Positions 1 to 6,158 are shown, counted from the first letter of the stretch. The stretch is 6,803 nucleotides of DNA from an uncultured archaeon (GCA_937982425.1 CALJLT010000004.1:1-6803); one strand, 5' to 3'. Program-made: numbers and translations. The notes: generated from the letters alone by a model not told the origin.

Positions 1-41
1 CGAGATCTACACTCTTTCCCTACACGACGCGCTTCCGATCT
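1..41 (+). other. Illumina TruSeq universal adapter remnant (synthetic)
   Basis: These bases match the 3' part of the Illumina TruSeq universal (P5) adapter, ending in the familiar CTTCCGATCT, with one mismatch (G for T at position 31). They are not genomic. Genomic sequence starts at about base 42. The same adapter occurs inverted at the other end of the window. Confidence 0.97.
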
Positions 42-47
42 AACAGA

Positions 48-57
48 TTTATATAAT
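48..57 (+). promoter_or_regulatory. Archaeal TATA box for the serpin gene
   Basis: The sequence TTTATATAAT is centred about 29 bases before the ATG at 81. In archaea the TATA box sits about 26 bases before the transcription start, so the mRNA would begin at or within a few bases of the ATG and be leaderless or nearly so. No Shine-Dalgarno lies between them, which agrees. The upstream context is lost to adapter. Confidence 0.6.
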
Positions 58-80
58 ACAATATCCATAAATATTTCATT

Positions 81-1412
81 ATGAAGAAAAAAATATTGAC
101 TTTTGGAATAGTTTTATTTGCTATTGCAATTGTTACAGCTACAGCCGTATTATTTTTATTTCCTTATGATCCATTACAACCTCCTGTGGCAGATGATACA
201 GATTCAACAGTAGAAGGTATTGAAGAAGTTGTTAATGCGAATAATAAATTTGCTTTTGATCTTTATAATGAAATTTCTAAAAGTGGGAATAAAAATTTAT
301 TTTTTTCACCTTATAGTATTTCAACAGCCTTAGTTATGACATATGAGGGTGCAGAAGGTCAAACTGCTGAAGAAATGAAAAACGTTTTTCATTTTCCTGA
401 AAATGATATTTTAAGACCAAATTCAGCAGCTATATATAATCAAATAAATAAAAAAGACAAATCTTATACCTTAAGAACTGGAAACGCCTTATGGGCTCAA
501 CAAGACCATTATTTCTTAGAAGATTACATGGGCAGAGTTGAAAAGTATTATGGTGGGAAAGTTGCGAACCTTGATTTTAAGCAAGAACCAGAGAAATCGA
601 GACAAACAATAAATAATTTTATTGCAGAACAAACAAACAACAGAATAGAAGAGATTATTGGACCCGGAAGATTGGATCCTAACACCAGATTAATTTTAAC
701 AAATGCCATTTATTTTTTAGGAGATTGGAAATATCAATTTGATAAAAAGAATACCCAAGATGTTGATTTTTTTATTACCCCCCATAATCCTATTAAAGTT
801 CCTATGATGTATATGAGTAAAAGCAATATGGGTAATATGAAACCTGAACCTGCAAGATTTAATTATGCAGAATTAGATAAGCTACAAATTATTGAATTAC
901 CTTACAAAGATAATGAATTATCCATGATAATTATTTTACCTAAACAAGGAGAGGTATACGATTATGAGACAAGTGAATTAATCAAATATGAATATACCTT
1001 AGAAGATATTGATTTTACTTTTGAAAAGTTTAATGAATACAAAGACCAAATGGAAGAAACTTCAATGGAGGAAATTTATTTACCTAAATTTGAATTTAAA
1101 ACTGAATATAGTTTAAACGAGATTTTAATAAATTTAGGAATGTCAACTGCATTTGATATGAATGGGGCTGATTTTTCGGGAATGACTGGCAACAAAAGTT
1201 TGTACATTTCAGATATTATACACAAAGCTTTTGTAAAAGTTGATGAAAAAGGAACAGAAGCTGCAGCTGCAACAGCAGTTATACTGAAAGATGAATCTTT
1301 TAATCCTTCTCAAAATATTTTCAAAGCAGACCATCCCTTTATGTTTGTTATTCAAGAAACAGAAACAGGAAACATCTTATTCATTGGTAACGTTATTAAT
1401 CCGCTTCAATAA
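81..1412 (+). CDS. Membrane-anchored serpin (serine/cysteine protease inhibitor)
   Basis: Serpin family protein of 443 residues. Serpins trap serine or cysteine proteases through a reactive-centre loop that inserts into a beta-sheet after cleavage. Residues 5-27 form a hydrophobic segment after a KKK start, so the protein is probably tethered to, or exported through, the membrane; residues 28-55 are an acidic linker. Family landmarks in order: NLFFSPYSISTAL (72-84), LTNAIYFLGDW (206-216), VPMMYM (240-245), LPKFEF (334-339), the hinge EKGTEAAAATA (389-399) and the C-terminal signature ADHPFMF (416-422). The hinge has the small-residue run (P12-P9 all Ala, P8 Thr) typical of inhibitory serpins. 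Counting from P15 Gly391 places P1-P1' at Glu405-Ser406. There is no cysteine anywhere, so it is not a lipoprotein and has no disulfides. The ATG is supported by the TATA box at 48-57 and by the position of the signal/anchor. Inhibition and an extracellular site are inferred; the target protease is unknown. Confidence 0.95.
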   Translation: MKKKILTFGIVLFAIAIVTATAVLFLFPYDPLQPPVADDTDSTVEGIEEVVNANNKFAFDLYNEISKSGNKNLFFSPYSISTALVMTYEGAEGQTAEEMKNVFHFPENDILRPNSAAIYNQINKKDKSYTLRTGNALWAQQDHYFLEDYMGRVEKYYGGKVANLDFKQEPEKSRQTINNFIAEQTNNRIEEIIGPGRLDPNTRLILTNAIYFLGDWKYQFDKKNTQDVDFFITPHNPIKVPMMYMSKSNMGNMKPEPARFNYAELDKLQIIELPYKDNELSMIIILPKQGEVYDYETSELIKYEYTLEDIDFTFEKFNEYKDQMEETSMEEIYLPKFEFKTEYSLNEILINLGMSTAFDMNGADFSGMTGNKSLYISDIIHKAFVKVDEKGTEAAAATAVILKDESFNPSQNIFKADHPFMFVIQETETGNILFIGNVINPLQ

Positions 1413-1420
1413 AAGTTCTA

Positions 1421-1912
1421 ATGTCTAAAAAAAATATGCAGAAAAAAGATGAAGAAGATTTAAAAGAAAAAGATTCTGAGGAAGAGAAAAATTTAGAAGA
1501 AGGGGAAGATTCCGAAGAGGAACCCGAATCAATAATTTCTGAGCCCCCTGAGATCAATTCAAGAATAAACCATTTCCTTGCAAATCCTTGGAAAGTTAGT
1601 TCTCTTTGGGAAATAGGAAACTCTTCTCCAAAAACTCTAGAAGATTTAGTTCCAAAGAAAGAGGATATAGGAAAACAAGAAGAATCATTTATAGATTATA
1701 ATAAAAAAAGAGAAGATCAAGAAAAATATCTGAATTCCTTAAATTTTGTAAAAACAGAAAATCCAACAATTTCAAAAGAGAGAAAAGATTTAATTGAACA
1801 AGAAAGATTATATAAAAAATTTCAGCCCGAAGATAAAGAACCTGGAGAAGAATACATTAGTTCAATAGACATGAAAAAAGAATATAAATTCATAAAAGAC
1901 GATATTCGATAA
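1421..1912 (+). CDS. Lys/Glu-rich acidic hypothetical protein
   Basis: I do not recognise this 163-residue protein. Residues 1-40 are a low-complexity run of Lys, Glu and Asp, probably disordered. Residues 41-75 are the least charged part and contain two Trp (HFLANPWKVSSLWEIG, 51-66), which may be a short folded or binding segment. The remainder is again charged and probably helical, with stretches such as KERKDLIEQERLYKKF (119-134). No signal peptide, membrane segment or cysteine is present, so it is likely cytoplasmic. It starts only 8 bases after the serpin stop codon, in the same direction, with no Shine-Dalgarno in the gap, so it is probably co-transcribed with the serpin. Its AT-rich codon use (AAA, GAA, AGA, ATA) resembles its neighbours. 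The length of the open frame and the tight spacing support a real gene; the function is unknown. Confidence 0.75.
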   Translation: MSKKNMQKKDEEDLKEKDSEEEKNLEEGEDSEEEPESIISEPPEINSRINHFLANPWKVSSLWEIGNSSPKTLEDLVPKKEDIGKQEESFIDYNKKREDQEKYLNSLNFVKTENPTISKERKDLIEQERLYKKFQPEDKEPGEEYISSIDMKKEYKFIKDDIR

Positions 1913-1913
1913 A

Positions 1914-1923
1914 CTATATAAAT
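1914..1923 (+). promoter_or_regulatory. Archaeal TATA box for the TIM-barrel gene
   Basis: CTATATAAAT lies just after the stop codon of the acidic protein and is centred about 26 bases before the ATG at 1944. This spacing predicts transcription starting at the ATG itself, a leaderless mRNA. No Shine-Dalgarno is present between the box and the start. Confidence 0.6.
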
Positions 1924-1943
1924 TAAAAAATACACTCATTTAT

Positions 1944-3761
1944 ATGGCAAGAGGGGATTATAAATTTGAAAATATTTATTCTGAAGGGATTTCTGATTAT
2001 CAAATTCCAAGTGAATCTCCTTATCTTGGAAAGAAAAATTTAATTCCGGTTGGAAAATTAGGTATGACTACTGATCCAAGAACTGCTGCTCAACTTGCAG
2101 AATTAAGTAATAAATTAAATGCAGGCACAATTCCAGTAGAGATTGGAACAATTCAATGGCAAGAATTTGAAACAATTCCTAAACAGCATTTTGAAGAAAT
2201 GAGAAGAAAGGCAAAATTAGCCGGAGGAAAAGTTTCTGTTCATGCGCCAATTGTAGGAATGGATCCAGCCGGATTTGGTCAACAAGGATGGGATCCTCAA
2301 GAAAGAGAAGTCATAGAAAGAAAATTAATCGATGTTGTAAATAAAGCTGCAATAATAGATCCTAACGGAAACATTCCCATAACAATTCATCCTTCAAATA
2401 CTTCTGGATCAACTTATAAATATGTATTAGATCCAGAAACAGGACAAACAAAAAAAGTAACTGAAACTTTAGTCGTAGTAGAAAAAAATACAGGAAAATT
2501 AGTTCCATTAAAAGAAGATATAAAATATTACCCCGGAAATGAAATAAAAAAAGTAGAATTTTCTCCGGAAAAACAACTTCAGGCAATAAATGAAACAAGT
2601 TGGGATGATGCTCTAAATAAAGTAGAATTTCAAAAAGAAGCTGCAACTAAAGTTTTATCCAGAATAGATCCTCTTTTTGAAGGAAGATTTATAGATATTT
2701 TACAAGGACATAAAAAGCTAGATCAATTAAACCAAGGAGAATATGAAGAATACAAAAAAATTGTGACTGCAAAAACACATATAGATGAAGCACAAAGAGA
2801 AATGAGAGGAGCATTTAGTAAAGCATATCAATCTGCAAAAGAAAGAAATAACATGGAAGAATTAGAATACTTGGAAAAATTATCTAAAAAATATTCAGAA
2901 AATTTAAAATACGATAAAGACGGCAAACCCTCTGCTTTATCTATGAGCCCAACAATTCAATCTGAAGCTATTTTTCAAATGGTACAAGGATTGAGAATAA
3001 TTCAGCCAGAGCTATTTCAAAGATACGAAGATTTTGCAATAGAAAAAGGAGCAGAAACATTTTCAAATGTAGCAGCTCATGCATACAAAAAATATGGGGA
3101 AAATGCACCTACTATTTGTATAGAAAATTTATATCAAGGAATGGGTTTTTCTCAAGGAGAAGATTTAAAAAAAATAATAGAAGAAACTCAAAAAAAATTT
3201 ATAGAAAAAATAAAAAAAGATGGAGTTTCTGAATCAAAAGCAAACCAAATTGCCAAAAAATTAATAGGAGCAACTTTTGATTTTGGTCATTTAAATCTAT
3301 CAAGAGCTCAAGGATACAATGAAGAAAATTTAATAAAAGAAGCAGAAGCAATAAAAAAACATGTTAAGCACGTCCACATAACAGATAATTTCGGTTTTTC
3401 AGATTCCCATCTTCCAATAGGAATGGGAAACGTCCCTGTCAAAGCACTTTTAGAAGCGTTGGGTGACGAAGGAGAAAGAGCGAGAAAAATAAATGAAGTA
3501 GGAGGATGGTTTCAATTTTTTAAAACAAATCCTTTTCCAGAAATTTTACAAGCAGCTGGTTCTCCAATATACTCTTCGGGAAGTGGACCTTATTGGCATC
3601 AAGCAGGTGGTTTCCAACAAAGTTATATGGAAGGTTATGGAAAATTTTTACCTCAAAAAAACTACGAAATGTTCGGAGCTGGATTTTCTCAACTTCCCCA
3701 AAGTTTAGGAGGTTCTCTAAATACAGAATCTGGAAGCAGAATGGGTGGAGGAAATTTTTAA
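1944..3761 (+). CDS. Expanded endonuclease IV / xylose isomerase-like TIM-barrel protein
   Basis: A 605-residue protein of the AP endonuclease 2 / xylose isomerase-like TIM-barrel superfamily, whose members are AP endonucleases (EndoIV) or sugar isomerases and epimerases. Motifs in order: SVHAP (98-102), TIHPS (147-151), CIENL (392-396), FDFGH (445-449), HVHITDN (476-482), DSHLPIGMGNVP (487-498) and a late NEVGG (517-521). These line up with the nine EndoIV metal ligands as H100, H149, E394, D446, H449, H478, D487, H489 and E518. EndoIV is about 280 residues; here about 245 residues, largely charged and helical (about 205-330), separate H149 from E394, where EndoIV has about 36. The C-terminal 65 residues are rich in Gly, Gln and Ser and end in GGGNF. 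There is no signal peptide. The start is supported by the TATA box at 1914-1923. The superfamily is secure; AP endonuclease versus sugar-phosphate isomerase activity cannot be decided, since the DxHLPxGxG form is also common in the epimerase branch. Confidence 0.88.
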   Translation: MARGDYKFENIYSEGISDYQIPSESPYLGKKNLIPVGKLGMTTDPRTAAQLAELSNKLNAGTIPVEIGTIQWQEFETIPKQHFEEMRRKAKLAGGKVSVHAPIVGMDPAGFGQQGWDPQEREVIERKLIDVVNKAAIIDPNGNIPITIHPSNTSGSTYKYVLDPETGQTKKVTETLVVVEKNTGKLVPLKEDIKYYPGNEIKKVEFSPEKQLQAINETSWDDALNKVEFQKEAATKVLSRIDPLFEGRFIDILQGHKKLDQLNQGEYEEYKKIVTAKTHIDEAQREMRGAFSKAYQSAKERNNMEELEYLEKLSKKYSENLKYDKDGKPSALSMSPTIQSEAIFQMVQGLRIIQPELFQRYEDFAIEKGAETFSNVAAHAYKKYGENAPTICIENLYQGMGFSQGEDLKKIIEETQKKFIEKIKKDGVSESKANQIAKKLIGATFDFGHLNLSRAQGYNEENLIKEAEAIKKHVKHVHITDNFGFSDSHLPIGMGNVPVKALLEALGDEGERARKINEVGGWFQFFKTNPFPEILQAAGSPIYSSGSGPYWHQAGGFQQSYMEGYGKFLPQKNYEMFGAGFSQLPQSLGGSLNTESGSRMGGGNF

Positions 3762-3764
3762 AAA
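3755..3764 (+). promoter_or_regulatory. Possible TATA-like element for the nucleotidyltransferase-HEPN gene
   Basis: TTTTTAAAAA spans the stop codon of the TIM-barrel gene and is centred about 34 bases before the ATG at 3794, which would give a leader of about 8 bases. It is weaker than the other boxes in this window. The gene may instead be read through from upstream. There is no Shine-Dalgarno before the ATG. Confidence 0.3.
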
Positions 3765-3793
3765 GAGTGTTCTCTTAAATTTATTATAAAAAG

Positions 3794-4645
3794 ATGGTGA
3801 CAAAAACTAAAAAAAATTCTAATAGAGAAGGAACTTCTAAAAAAAATGTTAAAATTCCCACTCTTGATTTGAAAACAGATCACGATATAGCTATGGATTT
3901 TGCAGTAAAGTTTTACAAAAAATTTGAAAAGATTATAAAATCTATAGTTCTCTTCGGTTCTGTTGCAGAACAAAAAATAACTTCAAATTCAGATATTGAT
4001 CTAATTATAATTATTGATGACGTTTCTTTGAATTGGGATCAGGAGCTAATTGCCCATTATAGGGAAGAATTAGAAAAAACAATACAATCAAGTCCTTATG
4101 GAGCTTCTCTTCATATAAACACAATAAAACTTTCTACTTGGTGGGACGATTTGATGAAAGGTGATCCAGTAGTTTTGAATATAATAAGAACTGGTTTTCC
4201 AATTATAGATCATGCTGGATTTATAGAGCCACTTAAATATTTAATGCTTCGAGGAAAAATAAAAGGAACACCTGAAGCAATTTATCAATGTTTGCAAAGA
4301 GCTCCAAACCACATTGCAAGAAGCAAAGCTGCTGAACTTGCAGCTATAGAAGGGGTTTATTGGTCAATGGTAGATTCAGCACACGCAGCGTTAATAGCAG
4401 CAGGATATTTCCCTCCTTCTCCAGAACACGTAATAACTGATCTAAGAGATGCTTTCGTAATAAAAAAATTTCTAAAACCAAAATATTTGGAATGGTATAA
4501 AGACATTTACTACTTACACAAAAAAGTAGATCATAAAGAAATTTCTGATCTTAAGGGAGTCGAAATTGATATCTGGCAACAAAGAGCAGAAGAATTTCTA
4601 AGAGTTATGATAAATTTAGTAGAAAGAATAATAACTAAAAAATAA
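3794..4645 (+). CDS. Nucleotidyltransferase-HEPN single-chain protein
   Basis: A 283-residue protein joining a DNA polymerase beta-type (MNT-like) nucleotidyltransferase domain to a HEPN-like helical domain. Residues 1-20 are a Lys/Asn/Ser-rich tail. The NTase core is residues 28-115, with the signature LFGS (53-56) followed by SDIDL (66-70), giving catalytic Asp67 and Asp69. At the strand where a third carboxylate is usual the sequence is SLHINT (105-110), so that acid is not evident. Residues 160-283 are helical, with a HEPN-like segment VYWSMVDSAHAALIAAGYF (188-206). The HEPN RNase motif (Arg, 4-6 residues, His) is not seen at the expected later helix, where the sequence is YKDIYYLHKKVDH (235-247). 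NTase and HEPN proteins often occur as two-gene toxin-antitoxin pairs in which the NTase modifies HEPN; here both are in one chain, and the HEPN part may serve in substrate binding instead. An alternative start is Met34, which would cut into the first helix. It ends 12 bases from an oppositely directed gene. Confidence 0.87.
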   Translation: MVTKTKKNSNREGTSKKNVKIPTLDLKTDHDIAMDFAVKFYKKFEKIIKSIVLFGSVAEQKITSNSDIDLIIIIDDVSLNWDQELIAHYREELEKTIQSSPYGASLHINTIKLSTWWDDLMKGDPVVLNIIRTGFPIIDHAGFIEPLKYLMLRGKIKGTPEAIYQCLQRAPNHIARSKAAELAAIEGVYWSMVDSAHAALIAAGYFPPSPEHVITDLRDAFVIKKFLKPKYLEWYKDIYYLHKKVDHKEISDLKGVEIDIWQQRAEEFLRVMINLVERIITKK

Positions 4646-4657
4646 AAAAAATAAAAA
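4637..4657 (-). terminator. T-rich tract ending the alanine-rich gene
   Basis: On the minus strand, directly after the stop codon of the alanine-rich gene, runs of 5, 8 and 6 T are separated by single A bases. Archaeal transcription commonly stops at such T-runs without a hairpin. The tract runs back into the last codons of the converging gene, so the two 3' ends probably share this spot. No hairpin was seen. Confidence 0.5.
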
Positions 4658-5218
4658 TTAAATAAGTCTTGAAGCTAAATCTTTAAGATGTCTTTTTCTT
4701 GCAAAATCAAGAGTGCTTGCTCTTAAACTTTCCAATTTGAAATCTTGCAGTTCAGATTGAGCAACCATGAATGCATTATATTTATCTATAGTTACTCTTG
4801 CATTTGAAACTTCAGCAGCTGTATAATCTCCTTCAGGAGCATTTGCGATACTTGCAGCTTTACGATAAGCCCGAGTCATATCCCCATAAGTTTCAGTTCC
4901 ATGTGCAGTAAGTTTAGCTTGGAATGTAGCCGCATCTGCAGGAGATAATCCACTCAAAACATCAGTTGAATACCACGTGTGTAGATCAGCACCTGTTACG
5001 CTTTCCATTTCTTTTCTTTGAGCTTCGGAATAAACTTGTGTAGCCATTTGAATTCCTTCTTTACTTCTATAAGCTCCTTCTATGAAACCTTTAGCTAAAT
5101 CACTAAATCCTGCATCGTGAGCAAAAGCATCTAAAGCCCCTTTAACAAATTTAACATCTTCTCTTCCTTCAAGCATTTTAGCCGCTAATGCAGCCTTTGC
5201 GTATGTGTCTAAAGCCAT
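4658..5218 (-). CDS. Alanine-rich, probably all-helical hypothetical protein
   Basis: I do not recognise this 186-residue protein. About 33 residues are Ala (near 18%), there is no Cys and one Trp (Trp82), and no membrane segment. Helix-friendly stretches are 1-50, 53-73, 92-106, 112-126 and 133-183, broken by short Gly, Pro or Asp turns such as SGLSPAD (89-95) and NAPEGD (126-131). The C-terminus is basic (ARKRHLKDLASRLI, 173-186). The gene is monocistronic in appearance, with a promoter, a leader of about 28 bases and a Shine-Dalgarno, unlike the leaderless genes nearby. It lies 110 bases downstream of rpl10e on the same strand and converges with the nucleotidyltransferase-HEPN gene. Its codons are less A/T-extreme than those of the left-hand genes. 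The dedicated promoter and leader could mean strong expression, but that is inference. No function is proposed. Confidence 0.83.
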   Translation of the reverse strand: MALDTYAKAALAAKMLEGREDVKFVKGALDAFAHDAGFSDLAKGFIEGAYRSKEGIQMATQVYSEAQRKEMESVTGADLHTWYSTDVLSGLSPADAATFQAKLTAHGTETYGDMTRAYRKAASIANAPEGDYTAAEVSNARVTIDKYNAFMVAQSELQDFKLESLRASTLDFARKRHLKDLASRLI

Positions 5219-5233
5219 TTTCTTTTTGTTTTT

Positions 5234-5239
5234 CCTCCC
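5234..5239 (-). promoter_or_regulatory. Shine-Dalgarno with long spacing before the alanine-rich gene
   Basis: GGGAGG on the minus strand contains the full GGAGG core. The gap to the ATG at 5218 is 15 bases, nearly all A with scattered C and G, against a usual 5-9. No ATG, GTG or TTG lies in frame closer to it, so the ATG is still the best start. Confidence 0.6.
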
Positions 5240-5264
5240 TTATACTTCTATTGAAATATCTGGA

Positions 5265-5276
5265 TAATATTTATAA
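5265..5276 (-). promoter_or_regulatory. Archaeal TATA box for the alanine-rich gene
   Basis: TTATAAATATTA on the minus strand is centred near 5272, predicting transcription from about 5246 and a leader of about 28 bases that contains the GGGAGG element. A second TATA-like stretch (ATTTATAAAG, about 5284-5293) lies further upstream and could serve instead. Both fall in the gap after rpl10e. Confidence 0.5.
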
Positions 5277-5328
5277 CAAATTAAACTTTATAAATCTTTC
5301 TAATTGTTGTTATTTAGTAATAGTTACA

Positions 5329-5877
5329 CTATTCAGAAACACTTATTTTTTCGTATTCAACTCTAATTTTTCCAGGAAGTTTCGCTTTTATTTCCTTTAT
5401 AGTAGATCTTGCGAAAGCCAAGGTTTTCTCATTAGGAAGAGCTAAGATAAAAATAACTGAACCTTCCTTTAAAATAGCGGCCTTCCCCATAGATTTACCA
5501 AAAGCTAACTGCATTCCTGTCTGCATACGATCAGCCCCTGCACCAGTAAGCATTTTATTTTCTCTTTGAATGTGATGTGGGAAGGGAACAACCTTAAACA
5601 TATATTGTCCTCCTGTTTCTTTTTCAATTTTTTTATTAATATACTGACGGCAAGCTTCAAGAGCATTATGTCTTAACTGAACTTTTTCAATAGAAAGAAC
5701 TTTTAAAACATGAGGCAACTTTCCTTTTCTATAAGAATCAAACTTACCCATTTCAAATTTAACAATTTTCTGAGGAGGAACCACTTTTATGAAAGATTTT
5801 TGTCTTTTTTTAGAAACTCTAGTAAAAGGAACAACTTTTCTTTTAGAATATGCATTTGCTTTTCTTAGAGATGCCAT
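5329..5877 (-). CDS. rpl10e: Large-subunit ribosomal protein L10e (uL16)
   Basis: Archaeal uL16, a large-subunit protein that sits near the tRNA elbow and the peptidyl-transferase region and helps mature the subunit. Diagnostic segments are PFTRVSKKRQKSFI (17-30), the RHNALEACRQYIN helix (69-81), PFPHHIQRENKML (98-110), and the loop GAGADRMQTGMQLAFGK (112-128) followed by GKAA (131-134). In homologues the RENK...GAGAD loop reaches toward the CCA end of tRNA. At 182 residues it is slightly longer than many archaeal homologues. It starts immediately after the rpl35ae stop codon (TAA-ATG) and has a perfect GGAGGT seven bases upstream, inside the last codons of that gene, so the two are co-transcribed and probably translationally coupled. 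It ends with TAG. No strong T-run follows within 60 bases. Confidence 0.97.
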   Translation of the reverse strand: MASLRKANAYSKRKVVPFTRVSKKRQKSFIKVVPPQKIVKFEMGKFDSYRKGKLPHVLKVLSIEKVQLRHNALEACRQYINKKIEKETGGQYMFKVVPFPHHIQRENKMLTGAGADRMQTGMQLAFGKSMGKAAILKEGSVIFILALPNEKTLAFARSTIKEIKAKLPGKIRVEYEKISVSE

Positions 5878-6138
5878 TTATTTTACCTCCACCTCTGTTC
5901 CAACAGATTGTCCAGGTAATCCTTTTTCAAAAATAACTCTCAAAACTCCTTTATCTCCGTGAGTGCTTGCAACTTTTCCTTTTATAATCTTTCCTGCAGG
6001 AGATTTCCATTCTGCAGATTTATTAACGTATTTTTCAGCTTTATCTTTAGAATCAACCCCTGAAATTTCTATTAACATATGCCTTTCATGAATTGTATGT
6101 CTTCCTCTTCTAAACTGAATAACTCTTCCCTTTGTCAT
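5878..6138 (-). CDS. rpl35ae: Large-subunit ribosomal protein L35Ae (eL33)
   Basis: An 86-residue ribosomal protein of the L35Ae/eL33 family, found in eukaryotes and only part of the archaea, never in bacteria; this is strong evidence for the domain of the host. It is a small beta-barrel binding 23S rRNA. Diagnostic segments are IQFRRGRHTIHERHMLIEI (7-25) and HGDKGVLRVIFEKGLPGQ (60-77), with SAEWKSPAGKIIKGKV (41-56) between them. The length is normal for archaea. It is the first gene of a two-gene unit with rpl10e, with zero bases between them. A TATA box about 26 bases before the ATG and no Shine-Dalgarno imply a leaderless start. The final codons encode EVEVK and also form the Shine-Dalgarno for rpl10e. 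Confidence 0.95.
   Translation of the reverse strand: MTKGRVIQFRRGRHTIHERHMLIEISGVDSKDKAEKYVNKSAEWKSPAGKIIKGKVASTHGDKGVLRVIFEKGLPGQSVGTEVEVK
5885..5890 (-). promoter_or_regulatory. Shine-Dalgarno for rpl10e inside rpl35ae
   Basis: GGAGGT on the minus strand, with seven bases to the ATG at 5877. It lies within the last sense codons of rpl35ae (GTG GAG GTA AAA), so ribosomes finishing L35Ae can restart on L10e. This is the best-formed ribosome binding site in the window. Confidence 0.85.
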
Positions 6139-6158
6139 ATGAATTTTCAGTAAAATTG

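Noticed and set aside
81..170. Lipoprotein signal on the serpin
   Set aside because: There is no cysteine in the N-terminus or anywhere in the protein, so no lipobox is possible.
2362..2646. Minus-strand open frame of 94 codons inside the TIM-barrel gene
   Set aside because: Its Leu/Phe-rich translation is the antisense of an AT-rich, charged coding region. The sense frame has clear family motifs on both sides.
3763..3776. Small hairpin AAGAG-TGTT-CTCTT after the TIM-barrel stop, as a terminator
   Set aside because: Five base pairs, mostly A-T, and no T-run after it. It could easily occur by chance in this sequence.
3593..3778. Plus-strand open frame of 61 codons over the end of the TIM-barrel gene
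   Set aside because: It lies almost wholly inside the TIM-barrel gene in another frame, has no start signals and shows no recognisable motif.
3758..3973. Minus-strand open frame of 71 codons antisense to the nucleotidyltransferase start
   Set aside because: Phe/Ser/Ile-rich shadow of a well-supported NTase domain, with no family features.
3794..4645. A two-gene MNT-HEPN toxin-antitoxin system
   Set aside because: Both domains are in one reading frame with no second gene, and the HEPN RNase motif is not visible.
5188..5445. Plus-strand open frame of 85 codons across the rpl10e to alanine-rich gene gap
   Set aside because: It overlaps the ends of two well-supported minus-strand genes, and its Asn/Phe/Leu-rich translation is what AT-rich antisense sequence gives.
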